From Clostridium sp. CAG:169 (GTDB taxonomy: Bacteria; Bacillota; Clostridia; Oscillospirales; Ruminococcaceae): a stretch of 6,385 nt of DNA. The DNA is taken from contig FR880267.1 of assembly GCA_000435195.1 (NCBI GenBank), positions 7,133 through 13,517 on the forward strand. Direction: 5' to 3'. The notes under the pieces are model-generated. The model did not search any database. It was not told where the DNA came from and saw nothing but the letters and a program-made list of their open reading frames with translations. Position 1 is the first letter of the stretch; each line of letters begins with the position of its first letter. The position numbers and the translations under genes are program-made. Positions 1-5,078 of the stretch are shown here, piece after piece.

Positions 1-1
1 A

Positions 2-532
2 AGGGCAGCCGCAGCTGAGGTCCTCAAGGACAGCAACGGCGCAGGCATCGGCGCAGCGGTTGAGGATGAGGTATCCGGCAAGATCACCCATGTCAACGGC
101 GTGGATTCGATGAAGGACAACGTCATCTCCCTGAAGCTGGACATCCGTTATCCGGTCACCTTCAAGGGCGACGAGCTGTTTGCCATGATGGAAAAATATG
201 TAGCGGAGCACGGTGCAAAGGCAGTTCTGAGAAAGAACACCTCCCCGGTTTACAAACCGGCAGACACCGCAGAAATCAAAACCCTGCTGGCTGCACACGA
301 CTATGTCACCGGTGAAAAGGGCGTACCGTACACCATCGGCGGCGGCACCTATGCAAAACACTTTGAAAATGCAGTTGCCTTCGGTCCCGGCTTCCACGGC
401 ACACCAAACCCATGTCCAGAAGGCAAGGGCGAGGAGCATATGCCGGATGAGTGCAACAACATCGAGTGTATGTTTAAAGCACTGAAAATCTACATTCTGA
501 GCCTGATTGGCTTGAACGAACTGAGCCTGTAA
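2..532 (+). CDS. M20-family (Sapep/PepV-like) metallodipeptidase, C-terminal part
   Basis: This is the last 176 codons of a gene whose start lies before the window; the frame is open from base 2 to the TAA at 530-532. The GTG at 101 lies mid-domain and is not a start. The fragment matches the C-terminal third of cytoplasmic Mn/Zn dipeptidases of the Sapep/PepV group, which cleave dipeptides and some D-amino-acid-containing ones. Visible landmarks are the LDIRYPVTF strand that returns from the lid domain, the IGGGTYAKHFENAVAFGPGF segment typical of this subgroup, and EHMPDE near 431-451. The His in EHMPDE (437-439) fits the last metal ligand of M20 enzymes. The other metal ligands and the catalytic Glu would lie upstream, out of view. 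A strong terminator follows eight bases after the stop, so the gene ends its transcription unit. Family assignment is firm; exact substrate is unknown. Confidence 0.88.
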   Translation, partial: RAAAAEVLKDSNGAGIGAAVEDEVSGKITHVNGVDSMKDNVISLKLDIRYPVTFKGDELFAMMEKYVAEHGAKAVLRKNTSPVYKPADTAEIKTLLAAHDYVTGEKGVPYTIGGGTYAKHFENAVAFGPGFHGTPNPCPEGKGEEHMPDECNNIECMFKALKIYILSLIGLNELSL

Positions 533-540
533 GAACAATA

Positions 541-571
541 AAAAAGGGACTCCACCGGGAGTCCCTTTTTT
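541..571 (+). terminator. Rho-independent terminator after the dipeptidase gene
   Basis: Arms GGGACTCC (546-553) and GGAGTCCC (558-565) enclose the four-base loop ACCG. An A-run before the left arm pairs with the T-tract at 566-571, lengthening the stem to about 13 bp. The A-run also lets it work weakly in the opposite direction, as a backstop to the converging tRNA transcript. Confidence 0.92.
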
Positions 572-593
572 AAAGGTAAAAAAACGGGAAAGC

Positions 594-631
594 AAAACAA
601 AAAAGCCACCGACCGGTCGGTCGATGGCTTT
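594..631 (-). terminator. Rho-independent terminator of the tRNA-Leu gene
   Basis: On the minus strand, AAAAGCCA (632-625) and CGACC (623-619) pair across one mismatch with GGTCG (614-610) and TGGCTTTT (608-601), with a four-base loop at 618-615. The transcript then runs into TTTTTTGTTTT. The stem abuts the encoded CCA of the tRNA, and its first A is shared with the CCA end. The inner bases 609-620 also form a perfect self-complementary CCGACCGGTCGG. Confidence 0.88.
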
Positions 632-715
632 TGGTGCGAGTGACGAGACTTGAACTCGTACGTCGAAGACACACGCCCCTCAAACGTGCCTGTCTGCCTA
701 TTCCAGCACACTCGC
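632..715 (-). tRNA. tRNA-Leu, anticodon GAG, with encoded CCA
   Basis: Reading the minus strand from 715 gives a complete class II tRNA. The acceptor arm GCGAGTG pairs with CACTCGC (642-636). The D-loop contains the usual GG and is followed by a five-pair anticodon stem CACGT/GCGTG. The anticodon loop TTGAGGG (683-677) places GAG at 681-679, which reads CUC and CUU leucine codons. A long variable arm with a GTC/GAC stem (about 671-660) is expected for leucine tRNAs. The T arm is ACGAG-TTCAAGT-CTCGT (659-643). The discriminator base is A (635) and CCA is genomically encoded at 634-632. It is a lone tRNA gene with its own promoter and terminator. Confidence 0.97.
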
Positions 716-729
716 ATTCAACGTTCCTA

Positions 730-758
730 ATTATACCACCATAAAAAAGAAATGTCAA
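730..758 (-). promoter_or_regulatory. Sigma-A-type promoter of tRNA-Leu, perfect consensus
   Basis: On the minus strand, TTGACA (758-753) is followed by a 17-base spacer and TATAAT (735-730). Both hexamers and the spacing match the consensus exactly. The -10 box ends 15 bases before the mature tRNA 5' end at 715, so transcription should start near 723 and give a leader of only about eight bases. Such strength is normal for a stable RNA gene. Confidence 0.93.
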
Positions 759-810
759 GCACTTTTTTGCCTTTTCCGAAAGAAAGGAAGAAGAATTGAC
801 AAAAGTAAGA

Positions 811-839
811 TGCTTTAAATTTTTATGAAATTTAAAGCA
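811..839. repeat. 12-bp perfect inverted repeat, possible operator
   Basis: TGCTTTAAATTT (811-822) and AAATTTAAAGCA (828-839) are exact reverse complements around the five-base centre TTATG. No T-tract follows on either side, so it is not an ordinary terminator. It lies between the minus-strand tRNA promoter and the candidate promoter of the SGNH hydrolase gene. This fits a protein-binding operator, though a random AT-rich palindrome cannot be excluded. A TTGACA sits just upstream at 796-801. Confidence 0.55.
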
Positions 840-844
840 GGGTC

Positions 845-873
845 TAGGAATTTTCTGATAGACGTAGTATACT
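845..873 (+). promoter_or_regulatory. Candidate promoter of the SGNH hydrolase operon
   Basis: TATACT (868-873) is a good -10 box, differing from consensus at one base. The -35 region at 17-base spacing (TAGGAA, 845-850) is poor, with three of six matches, so an activator may be needed. The palindrome at 811-839 would lie just upstream of the -35. A start near 880 would put ATG 892 only about 12 bases from the transcript end and TTG 928 about 48 bases from it. The alternative -35 TTGACA at 796-801 has no convincing -10 at proper spacing. Confidence 0.35.
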
Positions 874-891
874 AAATAAGAGCTTTCCGCC

Positions 892-1914
892 ATGGGAAAG
901 CAAAGAGAGGAAAAAGGGGGAAAAAGATTGCGCAGCAGAAACAGTATCTATTCTCATCGCAGAAAAAACAGGAAAAAAAGTCTGCTGATTTTTCTTGCCG
1001 TTTTGGTCCTGGCAGCTGCCCTGGCACTGGGCGTTTCAGCTTATTGGGGAAAGATGCAGGAGAAAAACGAGCAGCAAACTGCGCAGGCACAGGCACAGGG
1101 AGAAATTCCAAAGGAGGTGCTCAGTCAGCAGCAGCTGGAGGAATCCGATTTGAGCCAGTCTGATTCGACTGAGCCGACCGAGTCAACCCAATCTGATTCG
1201 ACCGAGTCAACCGGGCAGACCCAGCCGGAGCAGGAGCAGCCACAACAGCAGCCGAGCCAGCCGGATGTGACCGAGCTGACCAGCGAGCGCATCCTGTCCT
1301 CGTCGGCACTGGTGCCCAACAGCGGCTCGAGCGTCGGCGACGAATACTTTGACGATGCCGCTTTTGTGGGAGATTCCATCACCGAAGGCATCAAGCTGTA
1401 TGAGGTGATGACCAACGCTACCGTGGTGGCAGCCAGAGGCATCAATCTGGACAATGTCTTTACCGACGACCAGATTCGTACAGCACAGGGAAACAGCACC
1501 GTGATGGGCGCTCTGGAGGCAGCGGAGCCCAAAAAAATCTATATCATGTTCGGCGCAAACGGCGTGGGCTGGTTCACCGAGCAGCATTTCACCGACGTTT
1601 ACACAAAGTTTGTGCAGGCGGTCAAGGAGCAGCATCCCGACAGCCAGATTTATTTGCAGTCCATCCTGCCGGTCACCCAGGAGTTTGACGACTCCCGCGA
1701 GGACATTTCCAACGACAAGATCAACCGCTATAACGAGCTGGTGGTCGAGATTGCAGAAGAGCAGAAGGTGCATTATCTGGATGTTGCTTCTGCCTTTAAG
1801 GACGAAAAGGGCTGCCTGCCGGAGGATTCCAACGGCGACGGTATGCACTTTGGAAACAAATATTATCAAAAATGGTTCGACTATCTTAAGTCGCACACAG
1901 CAGCGGAGGAATAA
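892..1914 (+). CDS. Membrane-anchored SGNH/GDSL-family hydrolase
   Basis: The product is a predicted surface esterase or acylhydrolase (340 aa). A basic N-terminus (about 1-30) precedes one membrane segment at about residues 30-50, so the catalytic part should lie outside the cell. Residues 55-130 are a low-complexity Q/S/T/E/P linker with imperfect SDSTEPTES-like repeats, a typical wall-spanning spacer. The SGNH domain follows: block I GDSITEG with nucleophile Ser162, block II Gly183, block III Gly221-Ala-Asn223, and block V Asp316-x-x-His319. All four catalytic and oxyanion positions are present, so it should be active; the substrate is unknown, with O-acetyl groups on a cell-surface glycan a reasonable guess. 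ATG 892 has no Shine-Dalgarno sequence. The in-frame TTG at 928 has AAGGGGG eight bases upstream and may be the real start, giving 328 aa. It is followed two bases later by a DUF4358 lipoprotein gene. Confidence 0.85.
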   Translation: MGKQREEKGGKRLRSRNSIYSHRRKNRKKSLLIFLAVLVLAAALALGVSAYWGKMQEKNEQQTAQAQAQGEIPKEVLSQQQLEESDLSQSDSTEPTESTQSDSTESTGQTQPEQEQPQQQPSQPDVTELTSERILSSSALVPNSGSSVGDEYFDDAAFVGDSITEGIKLYEVMTNATVVAARGINLDNVFTDDQIRTAQGNSTVMGALEAAEPKKIYIMFGANGVGWFTEQHFTDVYTKFVQAVKEQHPDSQIYLQSILPVTQEFDDSREDISNDKINRYNELVVEIAEEQKVHYLDVASAFKDEKGCLPEDSNGDGMHFGNKYYQKWFDYLKSHTAAEE

Positions 1915-1916
1915 CA

Positions 1917-2399
1917 ATGAAAAAAATGAAACGATTTTTGGCAGCAGCTCTGGCAGCAGTTACACTGGCAATCAGCTTTGCGGGCTGCGGAAATAAAAGC
2001 GAGTATATCTCCTTTGACGAGGTCTACTCCTCGCTGACCGGCGGCATCGACTTTTCTGCCAGCAAGATGCAAAAGCAGGGCGAGGCTGCACTGAACAACT
2101 ACTACTATATCGACCCGACCACCCTGGAAAACTATGCTATCTATATGGCGGATTATGCCACCGGCAACGCCGACGAGATTGCCATGTTCCAGGTCAAAGA
2201 GTCCGACCAGGTCACTGTGGTCAAGAGCCTTATCAACGACCGCATCAAGGATTTGAAGGTGCGTTATGAGGACTACAAGCCTGAAGAGATGACCAAGCTC
2301 GACAGCGCAGTGGTCGAAGAAAAGGGCAATTATATCTTTGTGGTCATTTCGCCGGATAACGAAAAGGCAAAAGAGATTCTCAAAGAAGCCATTAAGTAA
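1917..2399 (+). CDS. DUF4358 domain lipoprotein
   Basis: This 160-aa protein begins with a lipoprotein signal: a KKMKR basic start, an Ala/Leu-rich core, and the lipobox FAGC with the lipidated Cys at residue 24. The mature part (about 137 aa) would be tethered to the outer face of the membrane. It matches my recollection of DUF4358, a domain common in Clostridia lipoproteins. Features are a YYYID motif near residue 62, a central segment of the type LENYAIYMA, the NADEIAMFQV strand, then an alternating helix (VKSLINDRI) and a final strand pair with NYIFVVISPDNEKA. No catalytic residues are apparent and the domain's function is unknown. The start follows the SGNH stop by two bases, with GGAGGA at 1905-1910 as ribosome binding site, so the two genes are almost certainly co-transcribed and translationally linked. 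A shared role at the cell surface is inferred. Confidence 0.85.
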   Translation: MKKMKRFLAAALAAVTLAISFAGCGNKSEYISFDEVYSSLTGGIDFSASKMQKQGEAALNNYYYIDPTTLENYAIYMADYATGNADEIAMFQVKESDQVTVVKSLINDRIKDLKVRYEDYKPEEMTKLDSAVVEEKGNYIFVVISPDNEKAKEILKEAIK

Positions 2400-2410
2400 C
2401 AAAGATAAAC

Positions 2411-2448
2411 GGGCGTGGGGAAGGTGTTTTCCCTGCGCCTGTTGCAGT
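2411..2448 (+). terminator. Possible terminator after the DUF4358 gene
   Basis: GGGCGTGGGGAA (2411-2422) pairs with TTCCCTGCGCCT (2429-2440) over 12 positions, three of them G-U, with a six-base loop. The following tract is poor (GTTGCAGTTTTAC), so termination may be partial, with some read-through toward nagB. Confidence 0.5.
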
Positions 2449-2470
2449 TTTACAAAAAACACCGCCTCCC

Positions 2471-2478
2471 TCTAGACC
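2471..2478. promoter_or_regulatory. Half of a NagR/DasR-like operator
   Basis: TCTAGACC matches the centre and right half of the palindromic site TGGTCTAGACCA, bound by GntR-family amino-sugar repressors of the DasR/NagR type (consensus from memory). The left half here is CCC instead of TGG, so it is at best a degenerate site. Its position over the -35 box of nagB is what makes it worth noting. Confidence 0.3.
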
Positions 2479-2501
2479 GGTGGGGGACATTGTGTTAAAA
2501 T
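2473..2501 (+). promoter_or_regulatory. nagB promoter with extended -10
   Basis: TAGACC (2473-2478, four of six -35 matches), a 17-base spacer, and TAAAAT (2496-2501, five of six) preceded by TGT form an extended -10 promoter. Transcription would begin near 2508, giving a leader of about 53 bases before the nagB ATG. Confidence 0.55.
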
Positions 2502-2560
2502 AATATCGGAAATTCTTTGTATTTTGTCTTATCAATCCAAAGGAAAAGAGGGCTTTATCA

Positions 2561-3292
2561 ATGAAAGTTGTAGTAACCAAAGATTATACCGAAATGTGCA
2601 AGCTTGCCAGCCGCATCTTTGCAGCACAGATCACCTTAAAACCGGACAGCGTGTTGGGTCTGGCAACCGGCTCCACTCCGGTCGGAATGTATAAAGAGCT
2701 GATTCAGATGTACAACGAGGGCAGAGTGGACTTTAGCCATGTAAAAACTGTCAACCTCGACGAGTATGCAGGACTGAACGGCGACAACGACCAGAGCTAC
2801 CGTTACTTTATGAACCACAATCTGTTCGACCACATCAACATCAACAAGGAAAACACCAGCGTTCCATGCGGCACCGCAGAGGATTTGCAGGCAGAGTGCG
2901 AGCGCTATGAACAGCTGGTAGAGCAGACCGGCGGCGTGGACATTCAGCTGCTGGGCATCGGCAACAACGGTCACATCGCCTTCAACGAGCCATGTGAGGA
3001 GTTCCCGGAAAAGACTCATGTGGTCGATTTGACCCAGAACACCATCGAAGCAAACGCCCGCTTCTTTGAGTCGATGGACCAGGTGCCAAAGAAGGCACTG
3101 ACCATGGGCATCGGCACCATCATGAAGGCAAAGAAGATCGTGCTGCTGGCAAACGGTCCGAAGAAGGCACAGACCATCTATGACACCGTTTATGGTCCCA
3201 TCACTCCAAAGGTACCGGCAAGCGTACTGCGTCTGCACCCGGATGTCACCATCTTTGTGGATGAAGAAGCAGGAGCACTGCTGAAAAAATAA
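2561..3292 (+). CDS. nagB: Glucosamine-6-phosphate deaminase
   Basis: NagB converts glucosamine-6-phosphate to fructose-6-phosphate and ammonia, the step that feeds N-acetylglucosamine and other amino sugars into glycolysis; it is cytoplasmic. The 243-aa length equals that of the short Gram-positive enzymes, without the C-terminal allosteric tail region of E. coli NagB. Landmarks are the phosphate-binding GLATGSTPVGMY (33-44), NLDEY with the enolising Asp67, and GIGNNGHIAFNEP (132-144) with His138 and Glu143. The ring-opening acid is Asn136, where E. coli has Asp141. The start at ATG 2561 is supported by GAGGG (2548-2552) eight bases upstream. The stop overlaps the next gene's ATG by one base (TAATG), so the radical SAM gene is translationally coupled. 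No nagA or sugar transporter is in the window, so regulation and deacetylation must be encoded elsewhere. Confidence 0.96.
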   Translation: MKVVVTKDYTEMCKLASRIFAAQITLKPDSVLGLATGSTPVGMYKELIQMYNEGRVDFSHVKTVNLDEYAGLNGDNDQSYRYFMNHNLFDHININKENTSVPCGTAEDLQAECERYEQLVEQTGGVDIQLLGIGNNGHIAFNEPCEEFPEKTHVVDLTQNTIEANARFFESMDQVPKKALTMGIGTIMKAKKIVLLANGPKKAQTIYDTVYGPITPKVPASVLRLHPDVTIFVDEEAGALLKK

Positions 3293-4233
3293 TGAACAAT
3301 CCGTTCCCCTATTCTGATAGCAATAAACGGTATCACACCTTCAACTACTTCCTGCGCCATCACTTTGGCTGCAAGGTGGCAAAGGTTTCGCTGGATGCGG
3401 GCTTTACCTGCCCAAACCTCGATGGGACCAAAGGCACCGGCGGCTGTACCTACTGCTCGTCGCGCGGCAGCGGGGATTTTGCCGGGGACGTTCATCTTCC
3501 GCTGGACCGGCAGTTTGAGCAGGTGCGGCAGGTGATGGACCACAAGTGGGAGGACACCCTGTACATCCCGTATTTTCAGGCGCACACCAACACCTATGCG
3601 CCGCTGCCGGTGCTGCGGGAAAAGTTTGAGCAGGCGCTTAACTTTCCCAATGTGGCAGGGCTTGCCATTGCCACCCGTGCCGACTGCATCAGTGATGAAA
3701 CAGCCGACTATTTGGGCGAGCTTGCACAGCGCACCTATCTGGAGGTGGAGCTGGGACTGCAAACCATCCACGACGTCACCGGTCAGCGGATCAACCGCTG
3801 CCACAGCTATGCCGATTTTCTGCGCGGCTACCAAAAGCTGCAAGAGCGTGGGGTGCAGGTCTGCGTCCACATTATCGACGGACTGCCCGGCGAGGACCAT
3901 CAGATGATGCTGGAAACCGCACGGGAATTGAGCCGGCTTTCGCTGCACAGCATCAAGATCCATCTGCTGCACGTCTTAAAAGGGACGGTGATGGCAGAAC
4001 AGCTGCAGCGGGGAGAGTTCCGTCTGCTCGAGCGTGAGGAGTATGTCAACATCGTCTGCGACCAGCTGGAGCTGCTGCCGCCGGAGCTGATTGTCCAAAG
4101 GGTAACCGGAGACGGAGAAAAAGAGGCATTGGTTGGACCGATGTGGAGCTTAAAAAAGCTGTGTGTCCTCAATGAAATCGACAAGGAGCTGGTCCGACGG
4201 GATAGTTGGCAGGGAAAATTCTATCAAAAATAA
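3292..4233 (+). CDS. TIGR01212-family radical SAM protein (YtqA/YhcC-like)
   Basis: This 313-aa protein has the family's usual length and N-terminal signature. It starts RYHTFNYFLR, followed by CPNLDGTKGTGGCTYC with cysteines 40, 52 and 55 in the long C-x11-C-x2-C spacing that this family uses to bind the 4Fe-4S cluster. Further conserved parts are YFQAHTNTYAP (about residue 98), LAIATRADC, YLEVELGLQT, and HIIDGLPGE near residue 194. Bacillus subtilis YtqA of this family has been reported (from memory) as MnmL, which works with the methyltransferase MnmM (YtqB) on the side chain of tRNA wobble 2-thiouridine. Whether that role holds here is inference, since no mnmM follows. E. coli YhcC is another, less clear, member. 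Translation probably depends on coupling to nagB: the ATG overlaps the nagB stop and the nearest AGGAG (3271-3275) is too far away. A strong terminator follows. Confidence 0.88.
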   Translation: MNNPFPYSDSNKRYHTFNYFLRHHFGCKVAKVSLDAGFTCPNLDGTKGTGGCTYCSSRGSGDFAGDVHLPLDRQFEQVRQVMDHKWEDTLYIPYFQAHTNTYAPLPVLREKFEQALNFPNVAGLAIATRADCISDETADYLGELAQRTYLEVELGLQTIHDVTGQRINRCHSYADFLRGYQKLQERGVQVCVHIIDGLPGEDHQMMLETARELSRLSLHSIKIHLLHVLKGTVMAEQLQRGEFRLLEREEYVNIVCDQLELLPPELIVQRVTGDGEKEALVGPMWSLKKLCVLNEIDKELVRRDSWQGKFYQK

Positions 4234-4241
4234 GCACAGGG

Positions 4242-4276
4242 GCAGGAGAAGGGGAGAACCTTTCTCCTGCTTTTTT
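4242..4276 (+). terminator. Rho-independent terminator of the nagB-radical SAM operon
   Basis: GCAGGAGAAGGG (4242-4253) pairs with CCTTTCTCCTGC (4259-4270) over 12 positions including one G-U pair. The loop is GAGAA, and TTTTTT follows at 4271-4276. Confidence 0.93.
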
Positions 4277-4292
4277 GTAGAAGAAAACAAAA

Positions 4293-4319
4293 CCGGCAAT
4301 CTACGGAAAAAATTGCCGG
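4293..4319. repeat. 8-bp perfect inverted repeat upstream of the HD gene promoter
   Basis: CCGGCAAT (4293-4300) and ATTGCCGG (4312-4319) are exact complements around an 11-base centre. On the minus strand the hairpin is followed by TTTTGTTTTC, so it resembles a terminator for leftward transcription. On the plus strand no T-tract follows. It ends 16 bases before the -35 of the next promoter and could alternatively be a regulator-binding site. No minus-strand gene is visible that would need it. Confidence 0.5.
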
Positions 4320-4335
4320 ACAAGGCAAAATCATT

Positions 4336-4364
4336 TTTACACTTTTTGCGATTTGTGCTATAAT
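4336..4364 (+). promoter_or_regulatory. Strong sigma-A-type promoter for the HD-domain gene
   Basis: TTTACA (4336-4341, five of six), a 17-base spacer ending in TGC (extended -10), and TATAAT (4359-4364, perfect). Transcription should start near 4371, leaving a leader of about 61 bases to ATG 4432. CTGCGC (4380-4385) and GCGCAG (4404-4409) in the leader could pair across an 18-base loop. Confidence 0.87.
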
Positions 4365-4431
4365 GGGTCTGATAATATACTGCGCAATGCAACAAAACCT
4401 CCGGCGCAGCAGTTTTTGGGAGGATGAGCCT

Positions 4432-5019
4432 ATGGAAGAGCTGGATTATCAGCAGAAATTTGAACAGCTGTTCACCACCCACATCAGGCGCGAGGGTGCA
4501 GAACAGCTGCTGGAATGGCTTAAAAAGACCGATTTTTTTACCGCGCCTGCCAGCACCAAATATCACTGTGCCTGTCAGCATGGGTTGGTGATGCACAGCA
4601 TCAGCGTGTTTGAAACGATGGTGGACCGCTTTTTTGAGGAAGGCGACAGCATGGAGAGCTTTGCCATCTGTGCGCTGCTGCACGACGTGTGCAAGGCGCA
4701 GTTTTACAAGGTCAGCTCCCGCAATGTCAAAAACCCGGAGACCGGCAAGTGGGAGGCGCAGCCTTATTTTTCCATCGACGACCAGTTTCCGTTTGGTCAT
4801 GGGGAAAAATCAGTCTTTCTGATTGAGCGCTTTTTGCGGCTCAAGCCCTCCGAGGCGGTTGCCATCCGCTGGCACATGGGCGGGTTTGACGATGCGGCGC
4901 GCGGCGGCAGCTTTTCTATCAGTCAGGCGTATGAAAAATATCCGCTGGCGGTCAAGCTGCATCTGGCGGACGTCTACTCCACCTATTTAAAGGAAAAGGG
5001 AACCTCTGTCATGCGGTAA
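4432..5019 (+). CDS. HD-domain metal-dependent phosphohydrolase
   Basis: The product is a cytoplasmic HD-superfamily protein of 195 aa, expected to bind one or two metal ions and hydrolyse phosphate esters or phosphodiesters. Metal-site candidates appear in the usual order: an N-terminal His cluster (His45, His50, His55), the defining His84-Asp85 in LLHDVCK, His123 in GHGEKS, His148 in RWHMG, and Asp180 in HLADVY. This layout resembles the HD half of YhaM-type exonucleases and other stand-alone HD hydrolases. No nucleic-acid-binding domain is attached, and the substrate is unknown. The frame is open back to ATG 4363, but that ATG lies within the -10 TATAAT box and cannot be in the mRNA. ATG 4432 has GGGAGG (4418-4423) at eight bases and fits the family start. 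The gene is 59 bases upstream of the permease gene with no terminator between, so co-transcription is likely. Confidence 0.85.
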   Translation: MEELDYQQKFEQLFTTHIRREGAEQLLEWLKKTDFFTAPASTKYHCACQHGLVMHSISVFETMVDRFFEEGDSMESFAICALLHDVCKAQFYKVSSRNVKNPETGKWEAQPYFSIDDQFPFGHGEKSVFLIERFLRLKPSEAVAIRWHMGGFDDAARGGSFSISQAYEKYPLAVKLHLADVYSTYLKEKGTSVMR

Positions 5020-5078
5020 CGGCAGAAAAGGAATGAAACGTGACTTTTGAGGAGTAAAGAAAGGACAGGAGCAAGATT

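Noticed and set aside
847..866. GGAA...CGTA resembling an ECF sigma-factor promoter
   Set aside because: The gap between the two boxes is too short for that promoter class.
570..893. Minus-strand open frames covering the tRNA and its promoter
   Set aside because: The stretch is fully explained by a canonical tRNA-Leu, its promoter and its terminator.
1111..1119. AAGGAGGTG, a near-perfect ribosome binding sequence inside the SGNH coding region
   Set aside because: No suitable start codon lies 5-10 bases downstream, and the bases encode part of the linker; probably coincidental.
1159..1212. Direct repeats TCTGATTCGAC and ACCGAGTCAACC
   Set aside because: They encode the S/T/E-rich linker and are spaced irregularly (33 and 24 bases), so they reflect low-complexity protein expansion and not a DNA element.
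1207..1917. 236-codon minus-strand open frame opposite the SGNH gene
   Set aside because: It mirrors the codon pattern of the real gene, has no recognisable domain, and lies antisense to an SGNH gene with clear catalytic motifs.
1881..2462. 193-codon minus-strand open frame opposite the DUF4358 gene
   Set aside because: It is a shadow of the lipoprotein gene: low-complexity hydrophobic and histidine-rich translation, no plausible start context.
3190..3972. 260-codon minus-strand open frame across nagB and the radical SAM gene
   Set aside because: Both plus-strand genes have unmistakable family motifs, and this frame spans their junction without a ribosome binding site or domain.
5033..5050. 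Five-codon ATG...TGA frame between the HD and permease genes
   Set aside because: Far too short to support, and its upstream AAAAGG is too close to the ATG to act as a ribosome binding site.
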